Source: Geminicoccus roseus DSM 18922 (GTDB taxonomy: Bacteria; Pseudomonadota; Alphaproteobacteria; Geminicoccales; Geminicoccaceae). Taken from it: a stretch of 64,000 nucleotides of DNA. The translations under genes and the position numbers were made by a program. Where the stretch lies: positions 1-64,000 of the forward strand of contig NZ_ATYL01000003.1 in the NCBI RefSeq assembly GCF_000427665.1, read 5' to 3'. The notes under the pieces are model-generated. The model made no database searches. It saw only the letters and a list, made by a program, of their open reading frames with translations, and had not been told where the DNA came from. Each line of letters starts with the position of its first letter. Position 1 is the stretch's first letter. Shown one piece after another: positions 17,936 through 27,340 of the stretch.

Positions 17936-19141
17936 ATGTCCTCCGCCCCGCCCCGATCGGCCGCCCACTCGGCGCGATCGAACCTCACCTGGCTCGCTGC
18001 CGGGTTCGGGCTCTGCTTCTTCTCGAGCTTTGGGCAGACCTTCTTCATCGCCCTGTTCGCCCAGGACATCGCGGCGATCGGCAATCTCAGCCATGGCGGC
18101 TACGGGACGCTTTATTCCGGGGTGAACCTGCTGAGCGGGTTCCTGATGCTGTGGCTGGGCGCGCAGATCGACCGGATCGACCTGCGGCGCTTCTGCATCG
18201 GGGCGGTGGCCGGGCTGGCGCTGGCCTGCGCCACCCTGGCGGCAGCACCGCACCCGGTGGTGCTGGCGGTGGCATTGTTCGGCCTGCGCCTGTTCGGGCA
18301 GGGGCTGATGAGCCATGCGGCGATGACCATGGTCGCGCGGCACCTGGGTGCGTTCCGCGGCCGCGGCATCGCCCTGGCAGCCTTAGGATTCAGCGTCGGC
18401 GAGGCGGTCCTGCCCACGCTCGCGGTGAACCTGCAGGGCTGGATCGGCTGGCGCGCGGTCTGGCTGGCCGCGGCCAGCCTGCTCGTGATCCTGATGATCC
18501 CGCTGCTGCTGGCCCTGGTCCCGGCTGGCCGCGGCGACGGCGGCGGGGGGAGAGGCATGGCCCGCCCGGCGCTCTGGCTCCTGCGCGACCGCCGCTTCCT
18601 GATGATCCTGCCGGTTCTGCTGGCCCCGCCCTTCATCTCGACCGGGATCTTCTTCCACCAGGTGGCGCTGGTCGACGCGAAGGGCTGGAGCCTCGCCCAG
18701 TTCGCCGCCGCCTTCGTGGTGTTCGCCTCGACCTCGATCCTTTCCTCGCTGAGCGGCGGCGTCGCGGTGGACCGGATCGGCGCCGGCCGCCTCCTGCCGG
18801 TCCTGGTGCTGCCGCAGGCGGCAGCCTGCCTGGTGCTGGCGGCGGGCCAGGAGCCGCAGGCGATCTTCCTGTTCATGGCGCTGGCAGCCCTCACCCAAGG
18901 CGCCTTCGCCACGGTCAGCACCTCGACCCTGGCGGAGCTCTACGGGCTTGGCGACCTCGGCAGCGTCCGGGCCCTGGTGACCTCGGCGACGATCATGTCG
19001 GCCGCGGCGGCGCCAGGCGTGTTCGGCCTCCTCCTGGACCACGGCACCGGCTTTGCCAGCATCTTCCTTGGCTGCGCAGCCTATGCCGCGGCCGCCAGCG
19101 GGCTTGCATGGCTCGGGTTGAGGCGAAGGTCGGCCGGCTGA
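17936..19141 (+). CDS. MFS transporter
   Basis: A 401-residue major facilitator with about 12 membrane segments. The GFGLCFFSSFGQTFFIALFA start and the conserved A-motif-like LGAQIDRIDLRR between helices 2 and 3 fit the fold. VAVDRIGAGRLLP is the matching loop in the second half. No substrate is apparent. It follows bolA by 120 bases on the same strand but is not obviously linked to it. Confidence 0.85.
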   Translation: MSSAPPRSAAHSARSNLTWLAAGFGLCFFSSFGQTFFIALFAQDIAAIGNLSHGGYGTLYSGVNLLSGFLMLWLGAQIDRIDLRRFCIGAVAGLALACATLAAAPHPVVLAVALFGLRLFGQGLMSHAAMTMVARHLGAFRGRGIALAALGFSVGEAVLPTLAVNLQGWIGWRAVWLAAASLLVILMIPLLLALVPAGRGDGGGGRGMARPALWLLRDRRFLMILPVLLAPPFISTGIFFHQVALVDAKGWSLAQFAAAFVVFASTSILSSLSGGVAVDRIGAGRLLPVLVLPQAAACLVLAAGQEPQAIFLFMALAALTQGAFATVSTSTLAELYGLGDLGSVRALVTSATIMSAAAAPGVFGLLLDHGTGFASIFLGCAAYAAAASGLAWLGLRRRSAG

Positions 19142-19293
19142 TCGTGCGGAACTGCCACAGTCCATGTGGCGCAATTGCCCGGTTGCCCGTGCCAAGAGTA
19201 AACTCTAGGTGAAGGTACGGCCATCGAGGGTAGAACCGCCGCGACCGTCGGCAGCCCTGGCCGCTTGCCCTACTGCCTCAACGGGGGATCCCC

Positions 19294-19869
19294 TTGCTCG
19301 ACTCCGCGCCGCTCCCCAGGCTGACGCGCCGTTCCTGGCTGTGCACCTTCGCCGCCGCCCCGGTCATCGCCGCAGCCTTCCCCGCCCCCGCGATCGCCAA
19401 CAGCAAGGCCAAGGGCGTGGAACGCGTCCTGTCCCTGTCCCACCAGCATACCGGCGAACGGCTGAAGGTGGTCTACAAGGCGGACGGTCGCCTCATCCCG
19501 GAAAACCTGCGCCGCATCGACCTGGTGATGCGCGACTGGCGGACCGACGAGGTCAAGCATATCGACACCGACCTGCTGGACCTGCTCTGGGAGCTGCACC
19601 GCAAGCTCGAGACCAACGCGTCCATCGACGTCCTGTCCGGCTACCGTACGCCCGAGACCAACGCGATGCTCCGGCGCAAGAGCCGCGGGGTCGCCAAGAA
19701 CAGCTTCCACATGAAGGGCCAGGCGGTCGACCTGCGGATCTCCGGCCGCACTCCCCGGCAGATCCGCAACGCCGCGCTCGCGCTGAACAAGGGCGGGGTC
19801 GGCTACTACCCGGTCTCGCATTTCGTCCATGTCGACACCGGCGCCCCGCGAGCCTGGTCGGCGCGCTGA
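19294..19869 (+). CDS. DUF882/YcbK-like murein peptidase, exported
   Basis: This 191-residue protein belongs to the M15-like DUF882 family, which includes E. coli MepK (YcbK), an endopeptidase cutting peptidoglycan cross-links. A signal follows RRSWLCTFAAAPVIAAAFPA; the twin Arg suggests Tat, as is usual in this family. Zinc-site residues are seen in SFHMKGQAVDLRI and HFVHVDTG, and SGYRTPETN is conserved. The TTG start follows GGGGGA. It probably acts in the periplasm on cell-wall remodelling. Confidence 0.88.
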   Translation: MLDSAPLPRLTRRSWLCTFAAAPVIAAAFPAPAIANSKAKGVERVLSLSHQHTGERLKVVYKADGRLIPENLRRIDLVMRDWRTDEVKHIDTDLLDLLWELHRKLETNASIDVLSGYRTPETNAMLRRKSRGVAKNSFHMKGQAVDLRISGRTPRQIRNAALALNKGGVGYYPVSHFVHVDTGAPRAWSAR

Positions 19870-19995
19870 CCCGAGGGTGCTGCGGCGGTTGCGTGAAGCG
19901 AATGGGGCGGAGCCGCCACTCCCCTGCCCCGGGCGGAACCGGCCCATCCTCCCGATGTTCGTTCCAGCAAGGAACCGAACACCGGAGAAGCAGCC

Positions 19996-20379
19996 ATGTC
20001 TGCGACCTCGAGCGATCTCCAGGGCAGTGTCGAAGCCAACGAGACGAGCACGCTCATCGCCTCCGACAAGGTCGAAGGCACGGAGGTCTACAACCGTGCC
20101 GGCGACCATCTCGGCACCATCCACAACCTGATGATCGACAAGACCAGCGGCCAGGTCGCCTACGCGGTCCTGTCGTTCGGCGGGTTCCTCGGCATCGGCA
20201 GCACCTACCACCCGCTGCCGTGGCGCGCCCTGACCTATGACCGGATCAGCGGCGGCTATGTGATCGACATCGACAAGAACCGGCTGGAGGGTGCTCCGAG
20301 CTATTCCGCGGACCAGGACCAGGGCCACTGGATGGACCGGGACTACGGCCGGCGCATCGACGAGTTCTACGGCTACTGA
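19996..20379 (+). CDS. PRC-barrel domain protein
   Basis: A 127-residue protein with one PRC-barrel domain at about residues 22-100 (GTEVYNRAGDHLGTIHNLMI, GQVAYAVLSFGGFLGIGSTY). Stand-alone PRC-barrel proteins are frequent in alphaproteobacteria and often belong to stress regulons, but their biochemical role is poorly known. A GGAAC lies about 60 bases upstream without a proper CGTT partner, so I do not claim an EcfG promoter. A hairpin terminator follows the stop. Confidence 0.88.
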   Translation: MSATSSDLQGSVEANETSTLIASDKVEGTEVYNRAGDHLGTIHNLMIDKTSGQVAYAVLSFGGFLGIGSTYHPLPWRALTYDRISGGYVIDIDKNRLEGAPSYSADQDQGHWMDRDYGRRIDEFYGY

Positions 20380-20394
20380 GCGGGAATGACGCGG

Positions 20395-20438
20395 GCCACG
20401 GAGGCGTTTGCCCGCACGCGGCGCCTCGCCTCCGTGGC
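20395..20438 (+). terminator. Hairpin terminator after the PRC-barrel gene
   Basis: A perfect 12-bp stem (GCCACGGAGGCG with CGCCTCCGTGGC) with a 20-base loop starts 15 bases past the stop codon. No T-run follows, so its strength as an intrinsic terminator is uncertain. Confidence 0.55.
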
Positions 20439-20558
20439 GCCATCCTGATCGCGATGTTCCGGGAAAAGGGATCGAAACCGGCGGCTGGTTGATGCAAGGT
20501 CCAGCGCGAGCCGGCCTGCACGGCTGGAAAGCTTCACAGCGGACCGGAACGATCGAGG

Positions 20559-21779
20559 ATGGGTCCCTACACTGCGGTCATCGCGGTCGTCATCGGCGCG
20601 GCCCTCCTGCAGTTCGCCAACGCCCTTTTCGCCATCCTGCTGCCGGTGCGGCTCACCTTGGCCGAGGCCTCGCCGGTGGTGGTCGGGCTGATCGGCACCG
20701 CCTACGGCACCGGCTTCCTGTTCGGCTGCGCCCTGGGCCCGCACCTGGTGCGCCGGGTCGGCCATATCCGCGCGTTCGCGGCGCTTGCCGCCGCCTGCGC
20801 CCTGGTGGCGATGGCCTTCGCCGCGACACTGTCGCCCTGGCTGTGGACGCTGCTGCGCTTCCTGATGGGCGTTGTGCTGGCGGGGCTGTTCGTGATCGTC
20901 GAGGCTTGGCTCGCCGCCGCCACGCCCAAGGATGCCCGCGGGGGGGTGATCGCGTTCTACTTGGTCACGATCAAGGCCGCGGTCGTGCTGGCGCAGACCT
21001 CGTTCGCCCTTGGCGTGCCGACCGCACCGGTCTGGATCGGCCTTGCGGTGGCGGGATTCATCGCAGCCCTGATCCCGGTGACCCTCACCCGCACCAGCGA
21101 GCCGCCGATGCCGACCGAGTTCGGCTTCCGGCTGGCGGAGCTCTGGCGGACCGCGCCGGCAGCGGTGGTGGGGGTGATGGGGGCCGGGCTGATCAACGGC
21201 GCGGTGCCGGCCCTCCTGCCGGTCTGGGGCGACCAGATCGGCATCGGGGTGAGCCTGCCGGTGATCCTGCTTTCGGCAATGCAGGCAGGGTCGCTGCTGG
21301 TGCAGTGGCCGCTGGGCCGACTGTCGGACCGGATCGACCGGCGCTGGGTGATCGTCGCCTGCCTGGCGGGCGTCGCCGGCTTCTCGGGCATCCTGGCCGC
21401 CTTCCCGCCCACAGGGCAGCCGGCCCTGCTCGTCCTGTTCCTGCTGCTGGGCGGGGTGGCCTTGAGCTTCTACGGGATCTGCGCCGCCCATGCCGCCGAC
21501 CAGGTCCAGCCGGGCGGGATGACCAGGCTCGCGTCCGGCATGCTGTTCATCTGGGCGGTCGGTGCCGCGAGCGGGCCGCTGATCGCGGCCAAGCTCATGG
21601 AGATTACCGGCCCCTCCGGGCTGTTCCTGTTCTGTGGCGGGGTTACCGGCGGAGTAGCGGGCTTCGTGCTCTGGCGGATGACCAGAAGGGCGGCGGTGCC
21701 GCCGGAGGAACGGCCCGGATTCGTCAACCTGCCGGCGACCTCGCCGTCGATCGGCCAGATCGACCCGCGCGCCCGCTGA
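20559..21779 (+). CDS. MFS transporter (YcaD-like)
   Basis: A 406-residue, 12-helix major facilitator. The N-terminus (LLQFANALFAILLPVRLTLA), TAYGTGFLFGCALGPHLVRR and VIVEAWLAAATPKDARG are characteristic of the YcaD/UMF group of unknown substrate. It precedes the TRAP receptor gene by 54 bases on the same strand, so the two may be co-transcribed, although MFS and TRAP systems do not normally work together. Confidence 0.85.
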   Translation: MGPYTAVIAVVIGAALLQFANALFAILLPVRLTLAEASPVVVGLIGTAYGTGFLFGCALGPHLVRRVGHIRAFAALAAACALVAMAFAATLSPWLWTLLRFLMGVVLAGLFVIVEAWLAAATPKDARGGVIAFYLVTIKAAVVLAQTSFALGVPTAPVWIGLAVAGFIAALIPVTLTRTSEPPMPTEFGFRLAELWRTAPAAVVGVMGAGLINGAVPALLPVWGDQIGIGVSLPVILLSAMQAGSLLVQWPLGRLSDRIDRRWVIVACLAGVAGFSGILAAFPPTGQPALLVLFLLLGGVALSFYGICAAHAADQVQPGGMTRLASGMLFIWAVGAASGPLIAAKLMEITGPSGLFLFCGGVTGGVAGFVLWRMTRRAAVPPEERPGFVNLPATSPSIGQIDPRAR

Positions 21780-21833
21780 CGGCCCGCCCTTCCCCGTGTA
21801 GGGTCCGGCCGGGCCAAAAATGGAAGGTGGCAG

Positions 21834-22931
21834 ATGATCGGGCGGCGCAACCTCGTTTCCGGCGTGGCCGGGACAGCGGCAGGACTAGGTCTGGCGCTGC
21901 CGCCGAAGCCGGCTTCGGCGCAGGAGATGCCGGAGCTGCACTGGCGGCTGGTGTCCAGCTTTCCCAAGGGCCTGGACACGCTGTTCGGCACCGCGAGCCG
22001 GTTCGCCGAGGCGGTTTCGGAGCTCAGCGAGGGCCGCTTCCGCATCGACGTGTTCGCAGCCGGCGAGATCGTGCCGGGCCTGCAGGTGCTGGATGCCGCG
22101 CAGAACGGCACGGTCGAGATCGGCCACGGGCCCAGCTACTTCTATTCCGGCAAGGACCCGACCTTCACCCTGTTCACCAACCTGCCCTTCGGCCTGAACA
22201 CCCGGATGCAGAACGCCTGGCTCTACCAGGGCGGCGGTATGGAACTGCTCCAGAGCTTCATGGAGAAGTACGGCGTCCACGCGATGCCTGGCGGCAATTC
22301 CGGCTGCCAGATGGGCGGCTGGTTCCGCAAGGAGATCAACTCGCTGGCCGACCTGAAGGGCCTGAAGTTCCGGATCCCGGGCATGGCCGGCCAGATCTGG
22401 GAGCGGCTGGGCGCCGTGCCGCAGCAGATCGCACCGGGCGACATCTACCCGGCGCTGGAGCGCGGCACCATCGACGCCGCCGAGTTCGTGGGCCCCTACG
22501 ACGACGAGAAGCTCAGCCTCTACAAGGTCGCCAAGTACTACTACTACCCTGGCTGGTGGGAAGGCGGCCCGCTGATCTGCACCATGGTCAACCTGGACAA
22601 GTGGCGGGAACTGCCCGAGCAGTACCGGGCGATCCTGACCTATGCCTCGGCGTACGCCAATGGCTGGATGAGCTCGAAATACGATGCCGAGAACCCGGCG
22701 GCGCTGAAGCGGCTGATCGCCGCCGGCACCGTGCTGCGCCCCTTCCCCCAGGACGTCATGCAGGCCGCCTGGGAAGAGGCGAACAAGCTCTATGCCGAGA
22801 TCTCCGAGAGCAACCCGGAGTTCAAGAAGGTCTACGACCACCTGGTCGCGTTCCGGGACGACCAGTACCTGTGGTGGCAGGTGACCGAGTTCGGCTACGA
22901 CGCCTTCATGGTGCGCAACCGGCGGGGCTGA
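21834..22931 (+). CDS. TRAP transporter solute-binding protein (DctP family)
   Basis: A 365-residue periplasmic receptor of a TRAP transporter. The signal region is GRRNLVSGVAGTAAGLGLAL and ends near SAQE, with an Arg pair that could suit Tat export. The conserved KGLKFRIPGMAGQIWERLGA and GDIYPALERGTIDAAEFVGP blocks hold the ligand-contacting Arg and the acidic loop. Similarity to the TakP subgroup suggests a 2-oxo acid ligand. No DctQ or DctM membrane gene is adjacent, so its permease must be elsewhere or it is an orphan. Confidence 0.9.
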   Translation: MIGRRNLVSGVAGTAAGLGLALPPKPASAQEMPELHWRLVSSFPKGLDTLFGTASRFAEAVSELSEGRFRIDVFAAGEIVPGLQVLDAAQNGTVEIGHGPSYFYSGKDPTFTLFTNLPFGLNTRMQNAWLYQGGGMELLQSFMEKYGVHAMPGGNSGCQMGGWFRKEINSLADLKGLKFRIPGMAGQIWERLGAVPQQIAPGDIYPALERGTIDAAEFVGPYDDEKLSLYKVAKYYYYPGWWEGGPLICTMVNLDKWRELPEQYRAILTYASAYANGWMSSKYDAENPAALKRLIAAGTVLRPFPQDVMQAAWEEANKLYAEISESNPEFKKVYDHLVAFRDDQYLWWQVTEFGYDAFMVRNRRG

Positions 22932-22944
22932 CGGCCGGGCCGGT

Positions 22945-22969
22945 CCGGGGGATGGTTCAGGTCCCCCGG
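22945..22969. terminator. Bidirectional hairpin between convergent genes
   Basis: An 8-bp GC stem (CCGGGGGA with TCCCCCGG) around a 9-base loop sits between the TRAP receptor and the convergent MFS gene, overlapping the MFS stop codon. It probably stops transcription from both sides. There is no T-run. Confidence 0.5.
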
Positions 22970-24114
22970 CTCCGCCAGGCCGCCAGGGCGAACAGCCCGC
23001 AGCCCAGCCCGATCGCGAACGGCAGGCCCAAGGCCGGGCTGGCGCTCATGGCCAATCCTGCCAGCGCCGGCCCGACCAGCGCCCCGCCGCCCCAGGCCAG
23101 GCTCATCACCGCATAGATGCCGACCAGGTCGCTGCCGGAGAAGCGGCTGCCGACCACGATCAGCATCACCGTGTAGATCCCCACGAACAGCCCGCCCCAG
23201 ACGAAGACGAAGCCATAGGCCAGCACGGGCGTGGCCAGCGTCCAGGGCCACAGGAACGCGCCGAGCGTCGCCAGCACGGCCAGGACCGTCGCCATGCGCC
23301 GGCGGTCGCAGCGGTCGAGCAGGAAGCCGATCGGAAGCTGCAGCACGATGGCGCCGACCATCAGCGTGGTGACCAGGCGAAGCCCATCCTGTTCCGGCCA
23401 GCCCATGGCGCCGGCATAGAGCGCGATGAAGGACAGGCCGGCGGTTTCCACGGCGGCATTGAGGAAGGTGGCGCCGATGGCGAGCGGGGCGATGCGCACG
23501 AATCGCAGCGGGTGGCGTGGCTTGTCCTCGATCGGCGGCGGGGCGTGGGCGATCGGGAGCAAGACCGGGACCAGGGCGGCAAGCGCGATGAGCGCACCGA
23601 CCAGATAGGCCTCCTGGCCGGTGCCGATGCCGGCGAGGATGGCCGGGCCGCCGGCAAAGCCCAAAGAAAGGGACGCCGTGTACGCGGCCATGATCCGACC
23701 GCGCATCCGTTCGGGGCTCAGCGCATTGGCCCAGGTCTCGGTCAGCACGAACAGGATCTCGGCGGCGATCCCCAGGCCCAGGCGGAGCGGGAACCAGAGC
23801 CAGACCGTGGGCATCCATGGGAACAGGGCAAGCAGCACGCCGCTGGCAAGGAGGGCCAGCAGGACGAGCCGGCGGGCGCCGAGCCGGCGGGTGAGCAGCG
23901 GCATGGCCGGGGCCACCAGCAGGACCCCCAGCGCGTGCATGGCGGCGTTCAGGCCGATCACCAGCTCGCCATGGCCATCCGCCGCCAGGTCCACGGCGAT
24001 CAGCGGCGCGGTCAGGCCGTAGGTCAGCCCGAAGATCGAGGCGGTGAGGATCACGATCGCGCAGGACAGCATCGTGGAGCGCGAGGCTTCCGGGGACGAC
24101 CCTGCCTCGTTCAC
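22957..24114 (-). CDS. MFS transporter
   Basis: A 385-residue major facilitator with about 12 helices; the loop LLTRRLGARRLV and LLDRCDRRRMATV are the paired cytoplasmic motifs. I chose the GTG at 24114, which overlaps the stop of the upstream gene as GTGA; a farther in-frame ATG at 24192 would overlap that gene by 80 bases. The overlap implies coupled expression with the membrane/papain-like fusion protein. The PERMRGRIMAAYTASLSLGF block suggests the drug or sugar efflux branch, but the substrate is unknown. Confidence 0.83.
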   Translation of the reverse strand: MNEAGSSPEASRSTMLSCAIVILTASIFGLTYGLTAPLIAVDLAADGHGELVIGLNAAMHALGVLLVAPAMPLLTRRLGARRLVLLALLASGVLLALFPWMPTVWLWFPLRLGLGIAAEILFVLTETWANALSPERMRGRIMAAYTASLSLGFAGGPAILAGIGTGQEAYLVGALIALAALVPVLLPIAHAPPPIEDKPRHPLRFVRIAPLAIGATFLNAAVETAGLSFIALYAGAMGWPEQDGLRLVTTLMVGAIVLQLPIGFLLDRCDRRRMATVLAVLATLGAFLWPWTLATPVLAYGFVFVWGGLFVGIYTVMLIVVGSRFSGSDLVGIYAVMSLAWGGGALVGPALAGLAMSASPALGLPFAIGLGCGLFALAAWRSRGT

Positions 24115-25454
24115 AGGGCCGTCACCGAGCGCGGGCGCTGGTGGCGCCGCAACGCCCGGCCGCGGCGCCACGGGTGCCGCAGCATCCGCCACACGGCATG
24201 GGCCGACAGGCGGGGCGGGTTCTCCAAAGCCTGGAGGTTGCGGGCGTAGTCGAGCACCAGGCCAGGCGTCCAGGCCATGGACTCGGCATGCTGGCGCAGG
24301 ATGGAGGCGGCCCAGAACTCCGTGCTCATCAGGACCCGCACGGCATGGCGCAGCCCCCGGTCAGGCCGGCCGAGCGTTCCCTCCAGCGCGATCTCCAGGG
24401 CGTGGGCGACGGCGCTCGAGCAGTTGCGGTTGGTCAGGTTGTAGGTCGCATCCCGGCGATAGACCTCCCAGAACCGCCGGAGCCGACCGGCGTCGAAGCG
24501 GCAAAAGCGCACTTGCTCGGTGGAGGGGCACCAGTCCGCCGCTTCCTGTGTGTAGGAGGGAAGGAAGCGGCCGGGTACGTCGTTCTCGGCGGTGGCGCGC
24601 AGCAGGCGGGCGAAGTCGTCCGGGGCGTGGTCGATCTCGATGGCGGGGTAGTGGCTGACATAGAGGTCCGGGGGCAGATCCAGGGCCGAGTGGCCGGTGG
24701 ACACCACGCCCTTGTGGTCGACGGCGGCGATGTAGCGATCGATCAGCGGACGGTGCCGCGGGTCGGACGCGGTGCCAAGTGCCGTCCAGACATGGACGGT
24801 CAGCTCCGCGCCGTCGGATGACACCGGCAGGTCGGCACCTTCCGCGAGCTGGCCCTCGCGCAGGAAATGGCCGCGGGCATAGAGCAGGCCCAGCGATGCC
24901 TGGGGGCGCAGCCGGCGCAGGCGCCAGCCGACCCTGGCCAGGGTCCAGCCCGAGAGCGCCAGCACGAGCGCCAGGCAGATAGGCACGGTGCCGAGATAGC
25001 GGCTGGGCCAAGGCTGCATCACCGAGGCCGCGAACAGGATCTCCAGCGCGCCGCCGGCGAGCGCGGTACGCCAGCCTGGGAAGCGCACCATCCAGGCGGC
25101 GGCAATCCGGAACAGACCGTCGGCGGCGAAGGTCAGCCCGAACAGGAGGGCGAGCACCAGGTGGTCGACCTGGAACGGCAGGACCAGCAGGAGGCCGGTC
25201 AGCAGCGTCAGCGCCGCCCACGCGCCGCGCAGTACCGGACGCAGGGCGATGCCAGCCAGGGCGATCGCCAGGCCGATGCCGGCCTCGACGACCAGCAGCC
25301 AGCCGAACAGCCTCAGCGGGAAGTACTGTACCCCGTCCAGCGCATCCAGGACGATCACGACGCCGGCCAGGATCCAGACCGCACCCAGCAGGGCGAAGGC
25401 CAGCCATCGGGTACGCAGGTACTCGGTCCCGAGCAGCAGGAGCAGGAGGCGCAT
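24111..25454 (-). CDS. HdeD-like membrane domain fused to a papain-like (permuted) domain
   Basis: A 447-residue two-part protein. Residues 1-200 hold about six membrane segments resembling the HdeD/DUF308 family (LDALDGVQYFPLRLFGWLLV). The C-terminal half looks like a permuted papain-fold hydrolase: a His in VSTGHSALDLPPDLYVSHYP and a Cys in TNRNCSSAVAHALEIALEG, with VRFCRFDAGR between. Proteins with this order (NlpC/P60-like, YiiX-like) cut amide or ester bonds in lipids or peptides. The start at MRLLLLL is chosen because membrane helices begin there; its ribosome site is weak. It is translationally coupled to an MFS gene. The function is inferred from fold only. Confidence 0.65.
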   Translation of the reverse strand: MRLLLLLLGTEYLRTRWLAFALLGAVWILAGVVIVLDALDGVQYFPLRLFGWLLVVEAGIGLAIALAGIALRPVLRGAWAALTLLTGLLLVLPFQVDHLVLALLFGLTFAADGLFRIAAAWMVRFPGWRTALAGGALEILFAASVMQPWPSRYLGTVPICLALVLALSGWTLARVGWRLRRLRPQASLGLLYARGHFLREGQLAEGADLPVSSDGAELTVHVWTALGTASDPRHRPLIDRYIAAVDHKGVVSTGHSALDLPPDLYVSHYPAIEIDHAPDDFARLLRATAENDVPGRFLPSYTQEAADWCPSTEQVRFCRFDAGRLRRFWEVYRRDATYNLTNRNCSSAVAHALEIALEGTLGRPDRGLRHAVRVLMSTEFWAASILRQHAESMAWTPGLVLDYARNLQALENPPRLSAHAVWRMLRHPWRRGRALRRHQRPRSVTAL

Positions 25455-25563
25455 CGGCGGGGCGATCCGGTTTGGCGGCTTTTCTTGGCGAGCAACCCCG
25501 GGACCGGGACACAATGCAAGCCGCGCCGAATATACAGTCGGCGCGGGGATGAACCGATGGTCT

Positions 25564-25603
25564 GGCAAGGACGCCTCCGGGCAGGGCCGAAGGCGTCCTT
25601 GCC
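25564..25603 (-). terminator. Hairpin immediately after pgi
   Basis: A perfect 13-bp stem (GGCAAGGACGCCT with AGGCGTCCTTGCC) begins two bases past the pgi stop. No T-run follows on the minus strand, but the placement strongly suggests transcription termination or 3'-end protection. Confidence 0.65.
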
Positions 25604-25605
25604 GC

Positions 25606-27231
25606 TCAGTTCTTCACGCGCGCCAGCAGCCCGGCGGTGGAGGCGTCATGGCTGCCGCTCTTGCCGCCGGTCAGCTCCTCCAGGATCGGCAGGGCCAGCT
25701 GCTTGCCCAGCTCCACGCCCCACTGGTCGAAGCTGTTCACGTCCCAGCAGGTCCCCTGCACGAAGATCGCGTGCTCGTAGAGGGCGATCACCGCGCCCAG
25801 GGTCCGGGCGTCGAGCTTCTCGTAGAGGAAGGTGATGGAGGGGCGGTTGCCGGTGAACAGTTTGTGCGGGACCAGCGCCTCCAGGGCCTCGCCGGACATG
25901 CCCTGGCGGGTGAGCTCGGCGCGCACCTCGTCCTCGGTCTTGCCGCGCATCAGCGCTTCGGACTGGGCCAGGCAGTTGGCGATCAGCTTCTGGTGGCCGT
26001 CGCCGATCGGGCTCCGGCTGGTCTTGGCCAGCAGGAACTCGCAGGGGATGATGCGGTTGCCCTGGTGGAGGAGCTGGTGGAAGGCATGCTGGCCGTTGGT
26101 GCCAGGCGAGCCCCAGATCACCGGCCCGGAGCCGAACACGACCGGCGAGCCGTCCAGCATCACGCCCTTGCCGTTGCTCTCCATGTCGACCTGCTGGAGA
26201 TGCGGGGTGAACAGCTCCAGGCGCTGGTCGTAGGGAAGCAGGGCGATCGAGCTGCTGCCCATCGCGTCGATTTCCCAGACCCGCAGCAGACCCAAGAGCA
26301 TCGGCAGGTTCTGGCCGATAGGGGCTGTCTGGAAGTGGCGGTCCATCTGGTGGGCGCCGTCCAGCAACTCCTTGAAGGTGGCAAAGCCCACCGAGAGCGC
26401 GATCGGCAGGCCGATCGCCGACCAGAGCGAATAACGTCCGCCCACCCAGTCCCAGAAGCCGAACATCTCGTCGGTGGAGATCCCGAACGCGCTGACTTCC
26501 TTGGCGTTGGTGGAAACCGCCACGAAATGGGCGCCCACCGAGGCCTCGCCCAGCGCGTCCGCCACCCAGGCGCGCGCCGCCCGGGCATTGGTCATGGTCT
26601 CCATGGTGGTGAAGGTCTTGGACGCGATCACGAACATGGTCGTGGCCGGATCCAGCGCCTGCAGGGTGTCGTGCATGTCGGCCGGGTCGACATTGGCGAC
26701 GAAATGGACGCGCAGCTCCGGCGAGGCGTCAGGCGACAGCGCCCGGACCACCATGCGGGGCCCCAGGTCCGAGCCGCCGATGCCGATGTTGACGACGTCG
26801 GTGATGCGCTTGCCGGTGGAGCCGGTCCGGCTGCCGTCGCGCACCGCGTCGGTGAACTTCTCCATCGCCGCCAGCACGCCGTTCACGTCCGGCATCACGT
26901 CCTGGCCGTCGACCTCGACCGGGCTGTTCGACCGGTTGCGCAGGGCGGTGTGCAGGACCGCGCGGTCCTCGGTCGTGTTGATCTTCTCGCCTTCGAACAT
27001 CGCGTCGCGGCGCGCCTCGATCCCGGCGGCGGCGGCCAGCTTCTCCAGGAGCTTCACCGTGTCCGAGGTGATCCGGGACTTGGAGTAGTCCATCAGGATC
27101 CCGCAGGCTTCCGCGGTGAAGCGCGGGAACCGGTCGTGGTCCTGCTCGAACATCGTCCGCAGGTGCTGCTTCTTCACCCCTGCCGCATGCGCCCGCAGCG
27201 CATCGAACGCTTCGGTTACTCGCTGGTCCAT
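25606..27231 (-). CDS. pgi: Glucose-6-phosphate isomerase
   Basis: A 541-residue isomerase interconverting glucose 6-phosphate and fructose 6-phosphate in the cytoplasm. Signatures include GIGGSDLGPRMV, FVIASKTFTTMETMTNA, GGRYSLWSAIGLPI and GTNGQHAFHQLLHQG (catalytic His), with the active-site Lys in QWGVELGKQLA. The ATG at 27231 has GGGAG six bases away. It supplies hexose phosphates that could feed the polysaccharide genes in this window. It is divergent from a flippase gene, with 109 bases between. Confidence 0.97.
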   Translation of the reverse strand: MDQRVTEAFDALRAHAAGVKKQHLRTMFEQDHDRFPRFTAEACGILMDYSKSRITSDTVKLLEKLAAAAGIEARRDAMFEGEKINTTEDRAVLHTALRNRSNSPVEVDGQDVMPDVNGVLAAMEKFTDAVRDGSRTGSTGKRITDVVNIGIGGSDLGPRMVVRALSPDASPELRVHFVANVDPADMHDTLQALDPATTMFVIASKTFTTMETMTNARAARAWVADALGEASVGAHFVAVSTNAKEVSAFGISTDEMFGFWDWVGGRYSLWSAIGLPIALSVGFATFKELLDGAHQMDRHFQTAPIGQNLPMLLGLLRVWEIDAMGSSSIALLPYDQRLELFTPHLQQVDMESNGKGVMLDGSPVVFGSGPVIWGSPGTNGQHAFHQLLHQGNRIIPCEFLLAKTSRSPIGDGHQKLIANCLAQSEALMRGKTEDEVRAELTRQGMSGEALEALVPHKLFTGNRPSITFLYEKLDARTLGAVIALYEHAIFVQGTCWDVNSFDQWGVELGKQLALPILEELTGGKSGSHDASTAGLLARVKN

Positions 27232-27340
27232 CACCGTCTCCCGTTGGATCTCCAGGGCGTCGCAAGGCGATGCCGCTTGGCAGGACGTCCGTCCAGCCCC
27301 AAACCGACGGCGAGTTCCACCCCGGACACGGATCACCCGC

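Noticed and set aside
19935-19964. GGAAC upstream of the PRC-barrel gene as an EcfG promoter
   Set aside because: The nearest CGTT is 20 bases away, outside the 16-17 spacing; at 16 bases the sequence is TGTT.
20408-23116. A 902-codon plus-strand frame spanning the MFS and TRAP receptor genes
   Set aside because: It is out of frame with two clear genes and is rich in Arg/Gly/Pro, typical of a shadow frame.
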